From Parietichytrium sp. I65-24A (Eukaryota; Sar; Bigyra; Thraustochytrida; Thraustochytriidae), in NCBI GenBank assembly GCA_012862575.1, contig BLSF01000055.1, positions 127,698 to 191,697 of the forward strand: a stretch of 64,000 bases of DNA, read 5' to 3'. The position numbers and the translations under genes were made by a program. Below, one piece after another: positions 31,856 through 41,096 of this stretch. Numbering within the stretch: position 1 is the first letter of the stretch; each line of letters starts with the position of its first letter. Below the pieces are notes generated by a model. The model was given only the letters and a program-made list of their open reading frames with translations. It did no database searches and had not been told where the DNA came from.

Positions 31856-32704
31856 ATGGAGGAGTGCAAAGACCGAGACTTTGAGCAGCCAGAGACATCC
31901 AAGATGATCTCGGCGTCGTGCAGGAAGCTCCCAAGATGGCTTGCGCTGGAAGAGATGGAGCGCGATCGCGAGCGTGTATCTGTGAATAAGGACCGCGTCA
32001 AGTCCATCACGCAAAAGCTGTCCAAGCTGCAGCAAGGGCTCGAGGTCGATAAAAACAGGAGCAAGCTGGCCTTCGAGAAGAGGCTCAAGGAGCTGGAGGC
32101 CAAGATCGGTGAAGTGTCCGGCGAGCAAGACCAGCGTCTTGAGGAAGCTGATCAGCAGATCGAAAACCTTATGGAGGCGCTCGGCCAGGAGCGCCTCGCT
32201 CGTGAGCTTTTGGATGAGCGGAAGACTAAAGAGGGCGAGTTGTTGATGAAGAGCATCAATCTGCAGCTAGAAGAGTTAAAGTTGGGATTCGTCAAGACTC
32301 AAAGCAACCACACTGAGCAAATTGAGCGACTGCAAGCTCAGATGGAGGCTGACAAGAAGCTTCGGGAGGAGGCGGAGCAAAAGTTCGGAGTTCAGCTTGG
32401 AGACCAGGTTGCCAAATTGACGGAGGAGGTAGCTTTGACAAGAAGACAGAACGCAGAGCTCTTGGAGCGCCTGAGCGCATTGGAGTTGCAAAACACGCAA
32501 AAGACTTCACAATTGGAGGCAGAGAAAAAGGCTCGCACCGAGCTGGAGGAACACGTTGTAGATATGCTCGAAGACTTGTGCTCCAAACTTCGCGGAGAAA
32601 TCGTCAAAGAGCGAAATGACCGTGAAGGTATGGAGGAGACGTTGCTCAAACTCATCGAAGAGACATGTTCGAGGGTTGAGGGAGGCCTCGTAAGCGCCAA
32701 CTAG
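31856..32704 (+). CDS. SF-assemblin / beta-giardin family coiled-coil protein
   Basis: A single-exon protein of 282 residues, the usual size for the family. After a short non-helical head (about 40 residues, with CRKLPRWLALEEME) nearly the whole chain is an uninterrupted heptad coiled coil. Blocks such as SITQKLSKLQQGLE, RLKELEAKIGEVSGEQDQRL and ERLARELLDERKTKEGELLM fit. The C-terminus ERNDREGMEETLLKLIEETC resembles the SFA C-terminal segment. SF-assemblins form striated fibres of flagellar roots in algae and fibres that guide daughter-cell assembly in apicomplexans. The assignment rests on length, head-plus-rod layout and heptad character without an alignment, so another coiled-coil family is possible. 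If correct, the organism has basal-body roots or a derived division fibre. Confidence 0.72.
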   Translation: MEECKDRDFEQPETSKMISASCRKLPRWLALEEMERDRERVSVNKDRVKSITQKLSKLQQGLEVDKNRSKLAFEKRLKELEAKIGEVSGEQDQRLEEADQQIENLMEALGQERLARELLDERKTKEGELLMKSINLQLEELKLGFVKTQSNHTEQIERLQAQMEADKKLREEAEQKFGVQLGDQVAKLTEEVALTRRQNAELLERLSALELQNTQKTSQLEAEKKARTELEEHVVDMLEDLCSKLRGEIVKERNDREGMEETLLKLIEETCSRVEGGLVSAN

Positions 32705-32919
32705 TGCACTTGGCACCACCCCGAACATGCCAGGTTCAGGCCGTTATTTGTTCAGCCCGCCATCATCTTTTGGAAGACGGGAAAAAGCTGAAAACCAAAA
32801 TTGTATTTCAAAACTGCATCTTCTTGTTGCCCTCTGGTATTCTCTTTTCGCGCATCTTGTAAAGATCTCGTATGTTCATTGATTTATATTATGTATACGT
32901 ACTCTCTCTATCTCTATGT

Positions 32920-34188
32920 TCATGGTCCACCTCTTTCTATGGTGACGATCACATGATCATGACGCCCTTGGAAAAGCATGTCGCCTTCGTAGTGGATGTG
33001 CTTGCGTTTCTTGGCCCGCATCATGATCCCCACAAGTGAATCTCTGTTCAAAAGGCAAGGTCGACAAAGGTAAGCTTGGATTTCCCACTTCATGCAGCAC
33101 AATTCAAATACCGGGCACAGCGGCATCAACCCCTCGAGGTCAGTAACTTACGAAATTTCTTGATAAGCAATGAAAAGCTGGCCAAAAGTGACCTCAACCT
33201 TGCCATCCGGGGAAGGTTTTCCGAGTTCTCGAGCAACGCCAAGAAATTTGTCGATTTCCTTGTCGACCCAGGCCTGGGCCATTTTGGCTCGCTCGGCAGT
33301 TTTCGACCCTTCCTTAGGGCGCCCATATCCTTCTTCGCCCACGCGCGGCTGTGAAGACGACTGTGCGCTTCCCGAAAATGGATTTTCTGCTTGCTTGTCC
33401 TGGTGCTCCCCAACTTTACTGTTCCATTGCTGAACTCTGCTCTGTATGCCTTGAACGCCGCCGGCCATGCGCAAACTGGCGCGCTTGTGTTCCTGTCTTT
33501 GCTTGGCCTGGATTAGTAGCTCTGCGTCCTCACGCTCTTTCTGGCGGCGCTGCTCCTGCAAACGCCGCAGCTTGTCTTGCTGCTCTTTGTTCTTTCTTTC
33601 AGTCTCTTCCCGGACGCGCAGGGCTTCTTTGCGCTCGGTCTCGGCCTTCTTGGTCGCTTCCAACTTTTTCGCGAGCTCTTCTTGGGAGAGAAGCATTTTG
33701 TAAGCTCTAGACTCGGCATCTTTGCGTAGCTGGGTTCCGATGGTCTGCAGCTTGAGCATTTCGTCGCACAGCGCGGTGACCTGTTCGAGGCGCAACAGCG
33801 CCTCTGACTTTTGCTGCGTCTTCTGCGGCTCATCAAGTTCGGGGCGTTTCGCATTTTCCTCGGGCGCATTCTGCTTCTTCTTTGTGCCAAGTTCGCGCAA
33901 ACAGATCGCAATACTCTGAAGCCAGCCCTCCTTCTGGCTCTTCGTGTCCACTGCCAGGAACAGTGTCTCCACCAGATCCGAAACGATGAAAGCATTGGCT
34001 TTGCTGCTGCTGTCTCCCACATAGTGCTCCGAAGTCAGCTCAAACACGTCCGTGCTCTTCCCAAACTCAACTTTAATCACCGCGTCCGTGAGCACAACCT
34101 TCGCCTTTTCCCATTCTCCATCATGATCGAGCCGAACCCACGCGCTGCCTTCCTTCACCGCCCCGTTCGGACTCGCTGACGCAGTCAT
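32920..34188 (-). CDS. PH - coiled coil - Costars domain protein 2 (2 exons)
   Basis: Exons 34188-33152 and 33043-32920 on the minus strand encode 386 residues. The 108-base intron starts GTAAGT and ends AACAG. Joining gives QEISDSLVGIMMRAKKRK, which lines up with ISDMLVGLLMRAKKRK of the protein at 2284-5088. The ATG at 34188 (MTASASPNGAV) is the first in frame. Residues about 12-105 read as a PH domain ending in a helix (KEGWLQSIAICLREL). A charged coiled coil runs from about 120 to 240. A linker leads to the C-terminal Costars domain (FGQLFIAY, GDMLFQGRHDHV). It lacks the large central region and Gly/Pro linker of the first protein. The role is probably at the membrane-actin interface, inferred from the domains. 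The intron cuts the Costars domain, while the larger paralogue has none. Confidence 0.88.
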
Positions 34189-34401
34189 GCTGCTCGAACC
34201 TTCCGCAACAACGCAAACCACAGTCAAATGCTAGTTAACCTAACGCCCTTGTCCACACCTCTTCCCAGGCCGGGGAGCTTGAGAGGCCACTCCACGAGCT
34301 CACAACAACCAAAGTATGAAGTATGAAGACCGCGACCCGATATGAGATAGATAGATAGATCCTCAGCCCCTTCGCAGTCTGAACAACGTTGGAAGTGCCG
34401 G

Positions 34402-34422
34402 TGTTGTTGTTGTTGTTGTTGT

Positions 34423-34458
<36 letters not shown>

Positions 34459-34482
34459 GTTGTTTGTTGTTGTTGTTGTTGT
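34402..34482 (+). repeat. (TTG)n trinucleotide array
   Basis: About 25 TTG units with occasional TTTG interruptions, about 215-295 bases upstream of the PH-Costars 2 ATG. The long valine or leucine frames it creates are not genes. Confidence 0.9.
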
Positions 34483-35168
34483 CGGCAGTATTGCTCTCGT
34501 TAAAAGCTCGCAGTCAGTTTTGCAGTGTTCTTTATCTCTTTGTTTGTTTGTTTGTTTGTCTCTTTCTCTTTGTCTCTCATTGTCTCTTTACGCTCTGTCG
34601 AAAAGTGTTCGCGACCTTGGATACGGCTTGAATAGGACTCCTTATGCTTCTTATAAAGGCGCGCAAGGAGGTTCTAGATATGTCCATGGTAGCGGTACCG
34701 AAATATTAATTCAATTGGGGTAGGATAGGGTTAGAGTAGATGCTAAGTGAGAGGGGAAGCGTTTGTTTGACCAACGCGAGTGTGATCAACTCTTAGTGGA
34801 TGGCTAGACGGATCCCACACCCCGATTGTCAGGGAACAGGTCGTCGCTCATTTTGTTCTCTGTCATGCACAAGTCTGGTGCATCCGCGCCAACCATCGAC
34901 TACGACGTCTATCGTAACAAGCACCTCCAAAAACACGAGGGCATACATTAACTTCAAAAGCCACACATAACACAGGTAACCAACCGTTATCAGCCAGTAC
35001 CGAACAGACCGAACAGTTCATCACTCCCTGTCTTCCCATGCATGTCTTCCCGCGTCACAAGCACGCCACCGCGACTTGCTCCCATGCTAATACACGTCAC
35101 ATCCCCCCCTTCGTGACGTGAGGAACGTCGCGGGAACGCTTTTCGATGGCGATAGGTGGTGGGCAAGT

Positions 35169-35206
35169 GGAGAGAAAGAACAGAGAGAGAGAGAGAGAGA
35201 AAGAAG
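35169..35206 (+). promoter_or_regulatory. GA tract in the RLP24 promoter or leader
   Basis: AGAGA-rich run on the coding strand, 110-150 bases before the ATG at 35318. A regulatory role is inferred from its recurrence near other genes. Confidence 0.4.
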
Positions 35207-35317
35207 CGGTCCACGGAGGGTGATAGTACAGTAGTGGGAGTGTCCCCGCGCACGAAGGGTACGCGTACGTGCGTACGTGCGTTTAGTGAGTTCAAGTAGT
35301 AACGGTTAGGAAGTAAG

Positions 35318-35818
35318 ATGCGCGTGGAGACGTGCTTCATCTGCTCGGGGCCGGTGTACCCTGGGCACGGGATCACATTTGTGCGAAATGACTCCAAGTC
35401 GTTCAAGTTCTGCAGGTCCAAGTGCCACAGCGCGTTCAAGCTGAAGAGGAACCCGAGGAAGATCAAGTGGACGAAGGCGTTCCGCAGAGCCAGGGGCAAG
35501 GAGATGGCTGTGGACTCTACGTTCGATTTCGAGAAGAGGCGCAACCGCCCGCTCAAGTACGATCGCGAGGTTATGGAGAAGACTGTGAATGCGATGAAAC
35601 GCATCCGCGAGATCCGCACCGCACGCGAAGAGAGACACTACAGACTGCGCATGAAGAATGTCAAGCAGATCGAGAACACCATCGCGCGCAAGGACATTAT
35701 TCAGAACATCGATCTGGTTGCGCCTGCGGCTTCCAAGCAGCGCCAGACTACCAACGTGGTCGAGAAGGCGAAAGCCAAGCTCGAAAAGCAGAAGGCTACC
35801 GCTATGGAGATCAATTAG
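35318..35818 (+). CDS. Ribosome biogenesis protein RLP24 (eL24-like)
   Basis: A single-exon protein of 166 residues starting [18 protein letters not shown]. The zinc site is Cys6, Cys9, Cys32 and Cys36 (CFIC and CRSKC). The segment [20 protein letters not shown] and the later [14 protein letters not shown] match RLP24/RSL24D1. Ribosomal eL24 itself lacks the same extended helical C-terminus. RLP24 takes the place of eL24 on pre-60S particles in the nucleolus. It recruits the AAA-ATPase Drg1/Afg2, whose action releases it in the cytoplasm. The C-terminal helical tail here (from about residue 110) is the part expected to contact that ATPase. The gene is divergent from PH-Costars gene 2. Confidence 0.95.
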   Translation: MRVETCFICSGPVYPGHGITFVRNDSKSFKFCRSKCHSAFKLKRNPRKIKWTKAFRRARGKEMAVDSTFDFEKRRNRPLKYDREVMEKTVNAMKRIREIRTAREERHYRLRMKNVKQIENTIARKDIIQNIDLVAPAASKQRQTTNVVEKAKAKLEKQKATAMEIN

Positions 35819-36269
35819 AAAGAAAGCTCACATTCCTGTTTGTACATCTGTATGTTTCTTCTAAACCCTGGAAACAAGATTTTTTACTTGAGAAATCTTC
35901 TCAATTCTCATTTTTCAATAGATGGTCCATCCCCGGGAGCTCTTCACCGAAAGCGAAGTCGTGCTTGGGTGCTTGGGTGCTTGGGTGCTTGCTCTCCACA
36001 GACGATGGGATCTAGCAAATTGGCAAACGCACGAAACGGTTTCAGAAACAGAGAGGTGCCTGTTGTGCAACTCTTTGTTTCTTCTGCTCTGGTCATTCAT
36101 TGAATAGTGTTTGAGTTGGAGAGCGAAGCAGTCAAAAGAGGCCAACTTTGAATCGAAAGGAAGTGAAATCTGAATTCGGTATTCTCTTTTTTTTGTTTTG
36201 TTTTTTTTCGCTTTTCTGTTCGCAATCAGTCAAGAGCAGATGATATACTAACCATGCAGGAACGAGCTT
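35819..36269. other. Convergent 3' gap
   Basis: 451 bases between RLP24 and adenosine kinase stop codons. It includes four GTGCTTGG units at 35961-35992 and a T-rich run near 36186-36210. No gene is seen. Confidence 0.6.
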
Positions 36270-37334
36270 TTAGATGTCTGGCTGGGAAGGCACAGTGCAT
36301 CCGCTTCTCTGGATGACGACACGCGCGGCGTAGTGGCCAGCGCGGACGCACTCCTCAATGCCAAAGCCTGCAGCAAGGCGGGCAAGGAAGCCTCCAACGA
36401 AGGCATCCCCGGCGCCGTTGGTGTCCACGAGCAGATCTGAAGAAAGTGGTGGGACTGGGAAGAGGGTGACCTCGCCGTTGCAAGCGACGATGGTTGGCTC
36501 CGCACCCTGGGAGAACACAACCACGCGTGGGCGCGCGCCGTTCTCCTTTGGGAGAGCGCTGAGCTTGAGAGCCACCTCCTTGAGGTCGCCCTCCCAGCCC
36601 TGCTTCTTGCCGAAGCAAGTGGCCTCCACCTCGTTTCCGAACACGTAGTCCATGTATGGGATGGCGGCGTTCATTGGGCCGTCGAAAAAGTTGATGAGGA
36701 ACTCGGCGCTCAGGTTCATGGCGAAGATCTTGTTGTGCTTGGCTGCGTGCTTGGCGACATGCATGATGCTCTCCGGGCCCTCTGGCACGGTGAGGAAGAA
36801 GCTGGCGGAGTAGAAGATCTTGGCCTTCTTGATGGCCTCCTGCACCTCCTTGCCCTCGGTGTGGCTGTGCTTGTACTCGTTGGCGGCGTCCAGCTTGGTC
36901 ACGAGGCTGCGCTCCTTGTCCAAAATGGCCACACCGCACACTCCGGTTGGCTTGTCGGACACATGGTAGAGCGGCTTGACGCCGGCCTCCTCACATGCCT
37001 TCTGCAGAGTCTTGCCAAACTCGTCTCCTCCGATGGACCCCACGTACACGGTAGCACCAGGGCTCTGCGACATCCACTGCGCGATGCGGATGGAATTCTG
37101 CGTAGCTCCCCCGGCCACGTAGTCCACCTCGTACTCCTCGACCAGCTCCTTGTACAGCGGCTCGTGCTTTTCCTCGGCCAGGATGGCCACTCCGGAGCCA
37201 ATCTCATACTTGTCCAAAAGCGACTTTGGAACGTGAGCGGAGATGTCCAGCAGAGGGTTGCCCATGCCGTAGATGGCGCCCTCAGACACCTTGCGCGGGG
37301 CACCAGGGCCCTCGAAAACCTTTGCTTCAGTCAT
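36270..37334 (-). CDS. Adenosine kinase
   Basis: A single-exon protein of 354 residues from the ATG at 37334 (MTEAKVFEGPG), close to the family's typical 345-360. It belongs to the PfkB ribokinase fold. GMGNPLLDISA starts the core, and GGATQNSIRIAQWM matches the first PfkB signature. GSIGGDEFGKTL follows. DTNGAGDAFVGGFLA (about residues 303-317) is the second signature and contains the catalytic Asp and anion hole. The enzyme phosphorylates adenosine to AMP in purine salvage and keeps the S-adenosylmethionine cycle running. It is a cytosolic enzyme with no targeting peptide at this start. Codon use is strongly C/G-ending, more than in its neighbours, which suggests high expression. Confidence 0.96.
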   Translation of the reverse strand: MTEAKVFEGPGAPRKVSEGAIYGMGNPLLDISAHVPKSLLDKYEIGSGVAILAEEKHEPLYKELVEEYEVDYVAGGATQNSIRIAQWMSQSPGATVYVGSIGGDEFGKTLQKACEEAGVKPLYHVSDKPTGVCGVAILDKERSLVTKLDAANEYKHSHTEGKEVQEAIKKAKIFYSASFFLTVPEGPESIMHVAKHAAKHNKIFAMNLSAEFLINFFDGPMNAAIPYMDYVFGNEVEATCFGKKQGWEGDLKEVALKLSALPKENGARPRVVVFSQGAEPTIVACNGEVTLFPVPPLSSDLLVDTNGAGDAFVGGFLARLAAGFGIEECVRAGHYAARVVIQRSGCTVPSQPDI

Positions 37335-37508
37335 CGCTCTTCTTCTTGGCCAGCAACCTCCTCCCCCGTCACGTTTGGAAACTAGGAGACCTATCTTTCT
37401 CGACTCTTCCTTTCGAGGATCTTGATTGAACAAGATCCTCGAAACCTCTTATCCACCTCTCTCCACTTATCTATATAGAATATGTACACCGACCTACACG
37501 TCCACCCC

Positions 37509-37544
37509 TATCTCTCTATCTCTCTAACTCTCTATCTCTCTCTA
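37509..37544 (-). repeat. GA-type microsatellite upstream of adenosine kinase
   Basis: TCTCTCTA units on the plus strand, about 175-210 bases upstream of the kinase ATG. They read as purine-rich on the coding strand. Confidence 0.8.
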
Positions 37545-39899
37545 TGTCCCTATCCAACTTGGCACACACCGCTTATGCTCTTGAGTATCGACCAGATAGT
37601 CTGTCTCGCTCTCTCGCTCTGCCACAAAAAGCAGTGTACTAGTACAATGCTCTTAGTTTACTCTCTCTTTCTCTCGCTCTGGGTGGGTGAGTGGATGGGT
37701 GACGACACGACCAAGTGCGTCTAGCTCTATGTGTAGAGCCTGCTGAGCCTGCTGCCTATCTACTGATTCGAGCTTTGTACTACTAAATAGTACGGGACGA
37801 AATGGATGGACGGATCGATGCAATGATGCAGTGATGCAATGATGCAACAAGAGCAGTGCCAACAATCTTTTTGGGATTTCCTCAAAGGCCTCAAAGCAAA
37901 GATGCAAAGTATGCAAATTATGCAAGATGCGACTGTGTGTGTGTGTCTGGTGTTGTTGTTGCTCACGATCTCGCGCAAAGCTCCTTTGCTCACGCTTCCA
38001 ACTTCCAAATTCCAACTTGGACTTTGGGACCTCAAGACCTCGAGACCTGGGACAAGCTCGCAGTTCGGGCAAACTGGGTACAAGTGCTGAAAGTGAGCAC
38101 TGTTGTCGACAGCTCTTTGATTCTCTTTGGCTTTCGCAGGTAACGCGCTTTCACTTTCACTTTCACTCTCTATGGCAGAGGTGACGGACGTGCAATGGAA
38201 GAATGCAATGGCAATGACAGACTGGCTGGGAGATTCTAGGCAGCGATCGAATGAATGCTCGTTCGAGGAGCAAGGGAACGCTCGTGAACGAGAGAATGCT
38301 CTCCGCTTGGCCGGCTTTGCGGAACGATTGCTCTCCTTTTGCGGCTTTCGAAATGTCTTCGACAATAATGTCCAGAGAATTAAGTGCGAAAGCAAACGAA
38401 GCAAGAAACAAAAAAGAAACGCGCGCAAATGTGGGCAACCGAAAGGTTCTTTCAAGATGCCAACCAGCAGCTGACTTGATTCGAGCGGGCTTTCCGTCTT
38501 TGCACGCAAATAGCACCGCCGCCGAAAGTTAGCTTGCTTGCCTGCCTGCCTGCAAACGCAGCGAGTCAGACGCCGCTCAGCACGCGCCTTGCCTGTGTTG
38601 CTGGAAACCGCGGGAGACTCCGCAGTCCTTGCTTTCCGCGCGACTGATGCCCGCGGCGACTCGCCTGGTTATGATCCTCCTCGCGAGCTCGCACTGTCGC
38701 CCGCCCGCGCTGCAGTCGCCCGTCTCTGCGTCACTTGCACCGTAGAGAGGAGAAGAGGAGAGGAGGGAAATTGCTTGCAGCACAGCTCAGCTCCTTTGAA
38801 GTTGCGGGTGTAACTTACCGGCAATCAACGGGACAGCTATGCTCGCTGCCAGTACGCGGGGAATAGGTGTTCGAAATAGCAGCTCAAGCTGCTCTAGTTG
38901 ACGATGCATCCTGAGAGCCAAGCCGTGAGTACAGTGAGTACAGTGAGACATTGCCTTGCATGCATTGCACGTCCTGGTCGCCCTGGTCCCGACACCGACT
39001 TTGTTCACAGCGTCTGCCAATGTCTGTCAGTCATCCGCGCTTTCCACACCTTCCACATCCTTCCACACGCAAGTGCGTTGGTCTTCAGAAGCTTCAATCA
39101 TCTTCAAGCCCTGAGATGGAGATGAAAAGGTGGGCGAGGTGTGCTCCCTTTCTTTTGCAAAGTGACGCCTTCCTTTCGTCATTTTCGTCATCCTCGCAGC
39201 TTGGAAGCTGCTCGTGCAGGAGGAGACGGTTTCCCAACTTGCAGTGCGGCGCAGCGATAGCTTGCAGGAGGAAGAAAGAAATGAAGGAAGCAGGAGGGAA
39301 GGGAGCTCACAGTCGATATCAATATATAAATGAATTAGCCAATCATTCAAGCAAGGAACGTCATGCGGCATCATTGGCCTTTCATTTCGTTTGTAAACGA
39401 AGGCATTCTCATTTCTGTGATTTCTGTGAGCTTGTCTTTTTATTTCTTGCTGTGAATGTTGTCAATGTTGTGAACGAATGATTGATTGTATTGAGATTGA
39501 CAATAAATGAATGAATGGGATTGTTCGAGTTGGGATGAATGGTGTTGTGCACTGTGTAATAATACATACTAATACATAATAAGAATTTCATCGAAGTTAC
39601 TGACAGTACCTTTTACTTGCGCCTGTTGCGAGTAGCTCGCGCAAGTAGGACAGGTGTGCGATTGTTGCGAATTTGGCGAGGGTAAAGTTGTACAAAGTTG
39701 TGGAGGTACGAGTAAGAGCTGCTATTGTTGGCTGTAAATCGTGAGTCCAAAGAGTGCCTGATTGCAATCGAAGTCTCACTGATTGGTGTTGCTGTGAACC
39801 AACTCGGAAATGATTTTCCGGTTTGATGTGTTTGTTCACAAGTGCCCAATCAGCCCAATCAGTCAATTAATCGGTCAGTGAATCAATCAGTCAATCAAT

Positions 39900-40730
39900 C
39901 GACGAATATCTGCATCAGAAACGACGGCAACTTGACTAGACGTCTTGGCCAACGTCGAAGTCGGTGTAGCAGTCGGCCACTGAATGACATCAGGAGGAAG
40001 TCGCACAAAAGCGCCAAGATGAATTGTGTCGACCGAAAGTGCGAATCGCGCTCAAGATCTTTCGCATCACAGACCAGACCGCACCGGAGGATCCGGGAGA
40101 CTTTCATTGAACTCATCTCGAGGTGATACTTGTCGGTACGACCAGATAAACTGGATGATCGAGGTCTTTGGTTCTCGCAAAAAGATGAAGCCCGAGCCGT
40201 TCGGGAAATATACTGACCCTTCAAGTTAAAATCGATGACGCGAACAACTTGAGTCGCGCGGATCCCTGACCCACGTTTGCGGTTGTACAGGTTCTCACCA
40301 ACTGCCGCAAGAACCCTGGAGACCCATGCAGAGCCCAGCAAGAGCTCCGTTGCCTCGTTCCAATGTCGGGTCGTGCACAATTGATAAACCAGCTCAAAGG
40401 GTAAAATACTTTGTCGTGCTCATGAGCATCGGCGCAGAGAGCCTTATGCTCGAGGCTTGTTTGGACATTGAGCGGTATACCAGCCCCCCGTGGGTGGCAC
40501 AGCTCGACAGTCACCTTCTCTGAGCAACGGAAACCAGAACTCGCGTCGAGATTTTGGCATGCATGTGCATGTGCGGTGTCGGGTCATGATTTGGCGAAAC
40601 AAAACGCCCGGAGGCGCCCAAAGTTTTCGTCGAAACTGTCCCCGTTTTTTGCGAGTGCGATGCGAATCGCGTCAAACACCAGAGAAGAATAGCGCCAACT
40701 TGGATGCAGTTCCATCGCTTCTCCCCTGAT
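39900..40730 (-). pseudogene. Unrecognised, interrupted coding-like patch
   Basis: Minus-strand frames overlap and replace each other through this stretch, with protein-like composition. One example is a frame of about 160 codons with WNEATELLLGSAWVSRVLAAV and SASSF-type helices. Another includes PLSWFINCARPDIG. No single intact frame covers the area and I recognise no family. It may be a decayed gene or an old element. Chance open frames are not excluded. Confidence 0.2.
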
Positions 40731-41096
40731 TCCACTTCATTTCACAGACACTCACTTCCTGCACTTGCTTTCATTAACTGTAAATGTTCTGAATGAATAT
40801 GTGTTGCAAGATGTTGCAAGTGCGGCAAACGCGACGAGAAGGAGGCGAACAACGAAGTGCTCACCTGACTCTGAAGGTCCTCAACGTGACACAACGTGAC
40901 ACAACGTGGCTCGAACGTGCAACGAGAGATTGAATGAGTGATAGTGAGTGAGTGAGTGCGAAAGAGACACGCAGTCAAGCAAGTGCCCATTGGAATTGAC
41001 ACGGAGAGCGGATAGCTCTCTTCGCGTGGTAGCAGGAGAAGCAGGGGCGGCGGCTTGGCGGTATCAAGCGACGTGGCAAGGACTCCGAAGGCGGGA

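Larger units (their letters stand above)
34189..35317. other. Divergent promoter region
   Basis: 1.1 kb between PH-Costars gene 2 and RLP24. It contains a long (TTG)n array, a (TTTG)n run at about 34538-34558 and a GA tract before RLP24. No gene is seen. Confidence 0.6.
37335..41096. other. Long divergent intergenic region (3.8 kb)
   Basis: This lies between adenosine kinase and the VTT-domain gene. It has TCTCTCTA microsatellites near 37509-37544 (GA on the kinase coding strand), short TTTCAC runs near 38148-38170 and GTGAGTACA repeats near 38930. The decayed coding-like patch at about 39900-40730 is listed separately. An ATG frame at 38175-38474 (99 codons) has no recognisable domain. Confidence 0.5.

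Noticed and set aside
34389-34631. Valine/leucine-rich frame
   Set aside because: Produced by the TTG repeat array, not a membrane protein gene.
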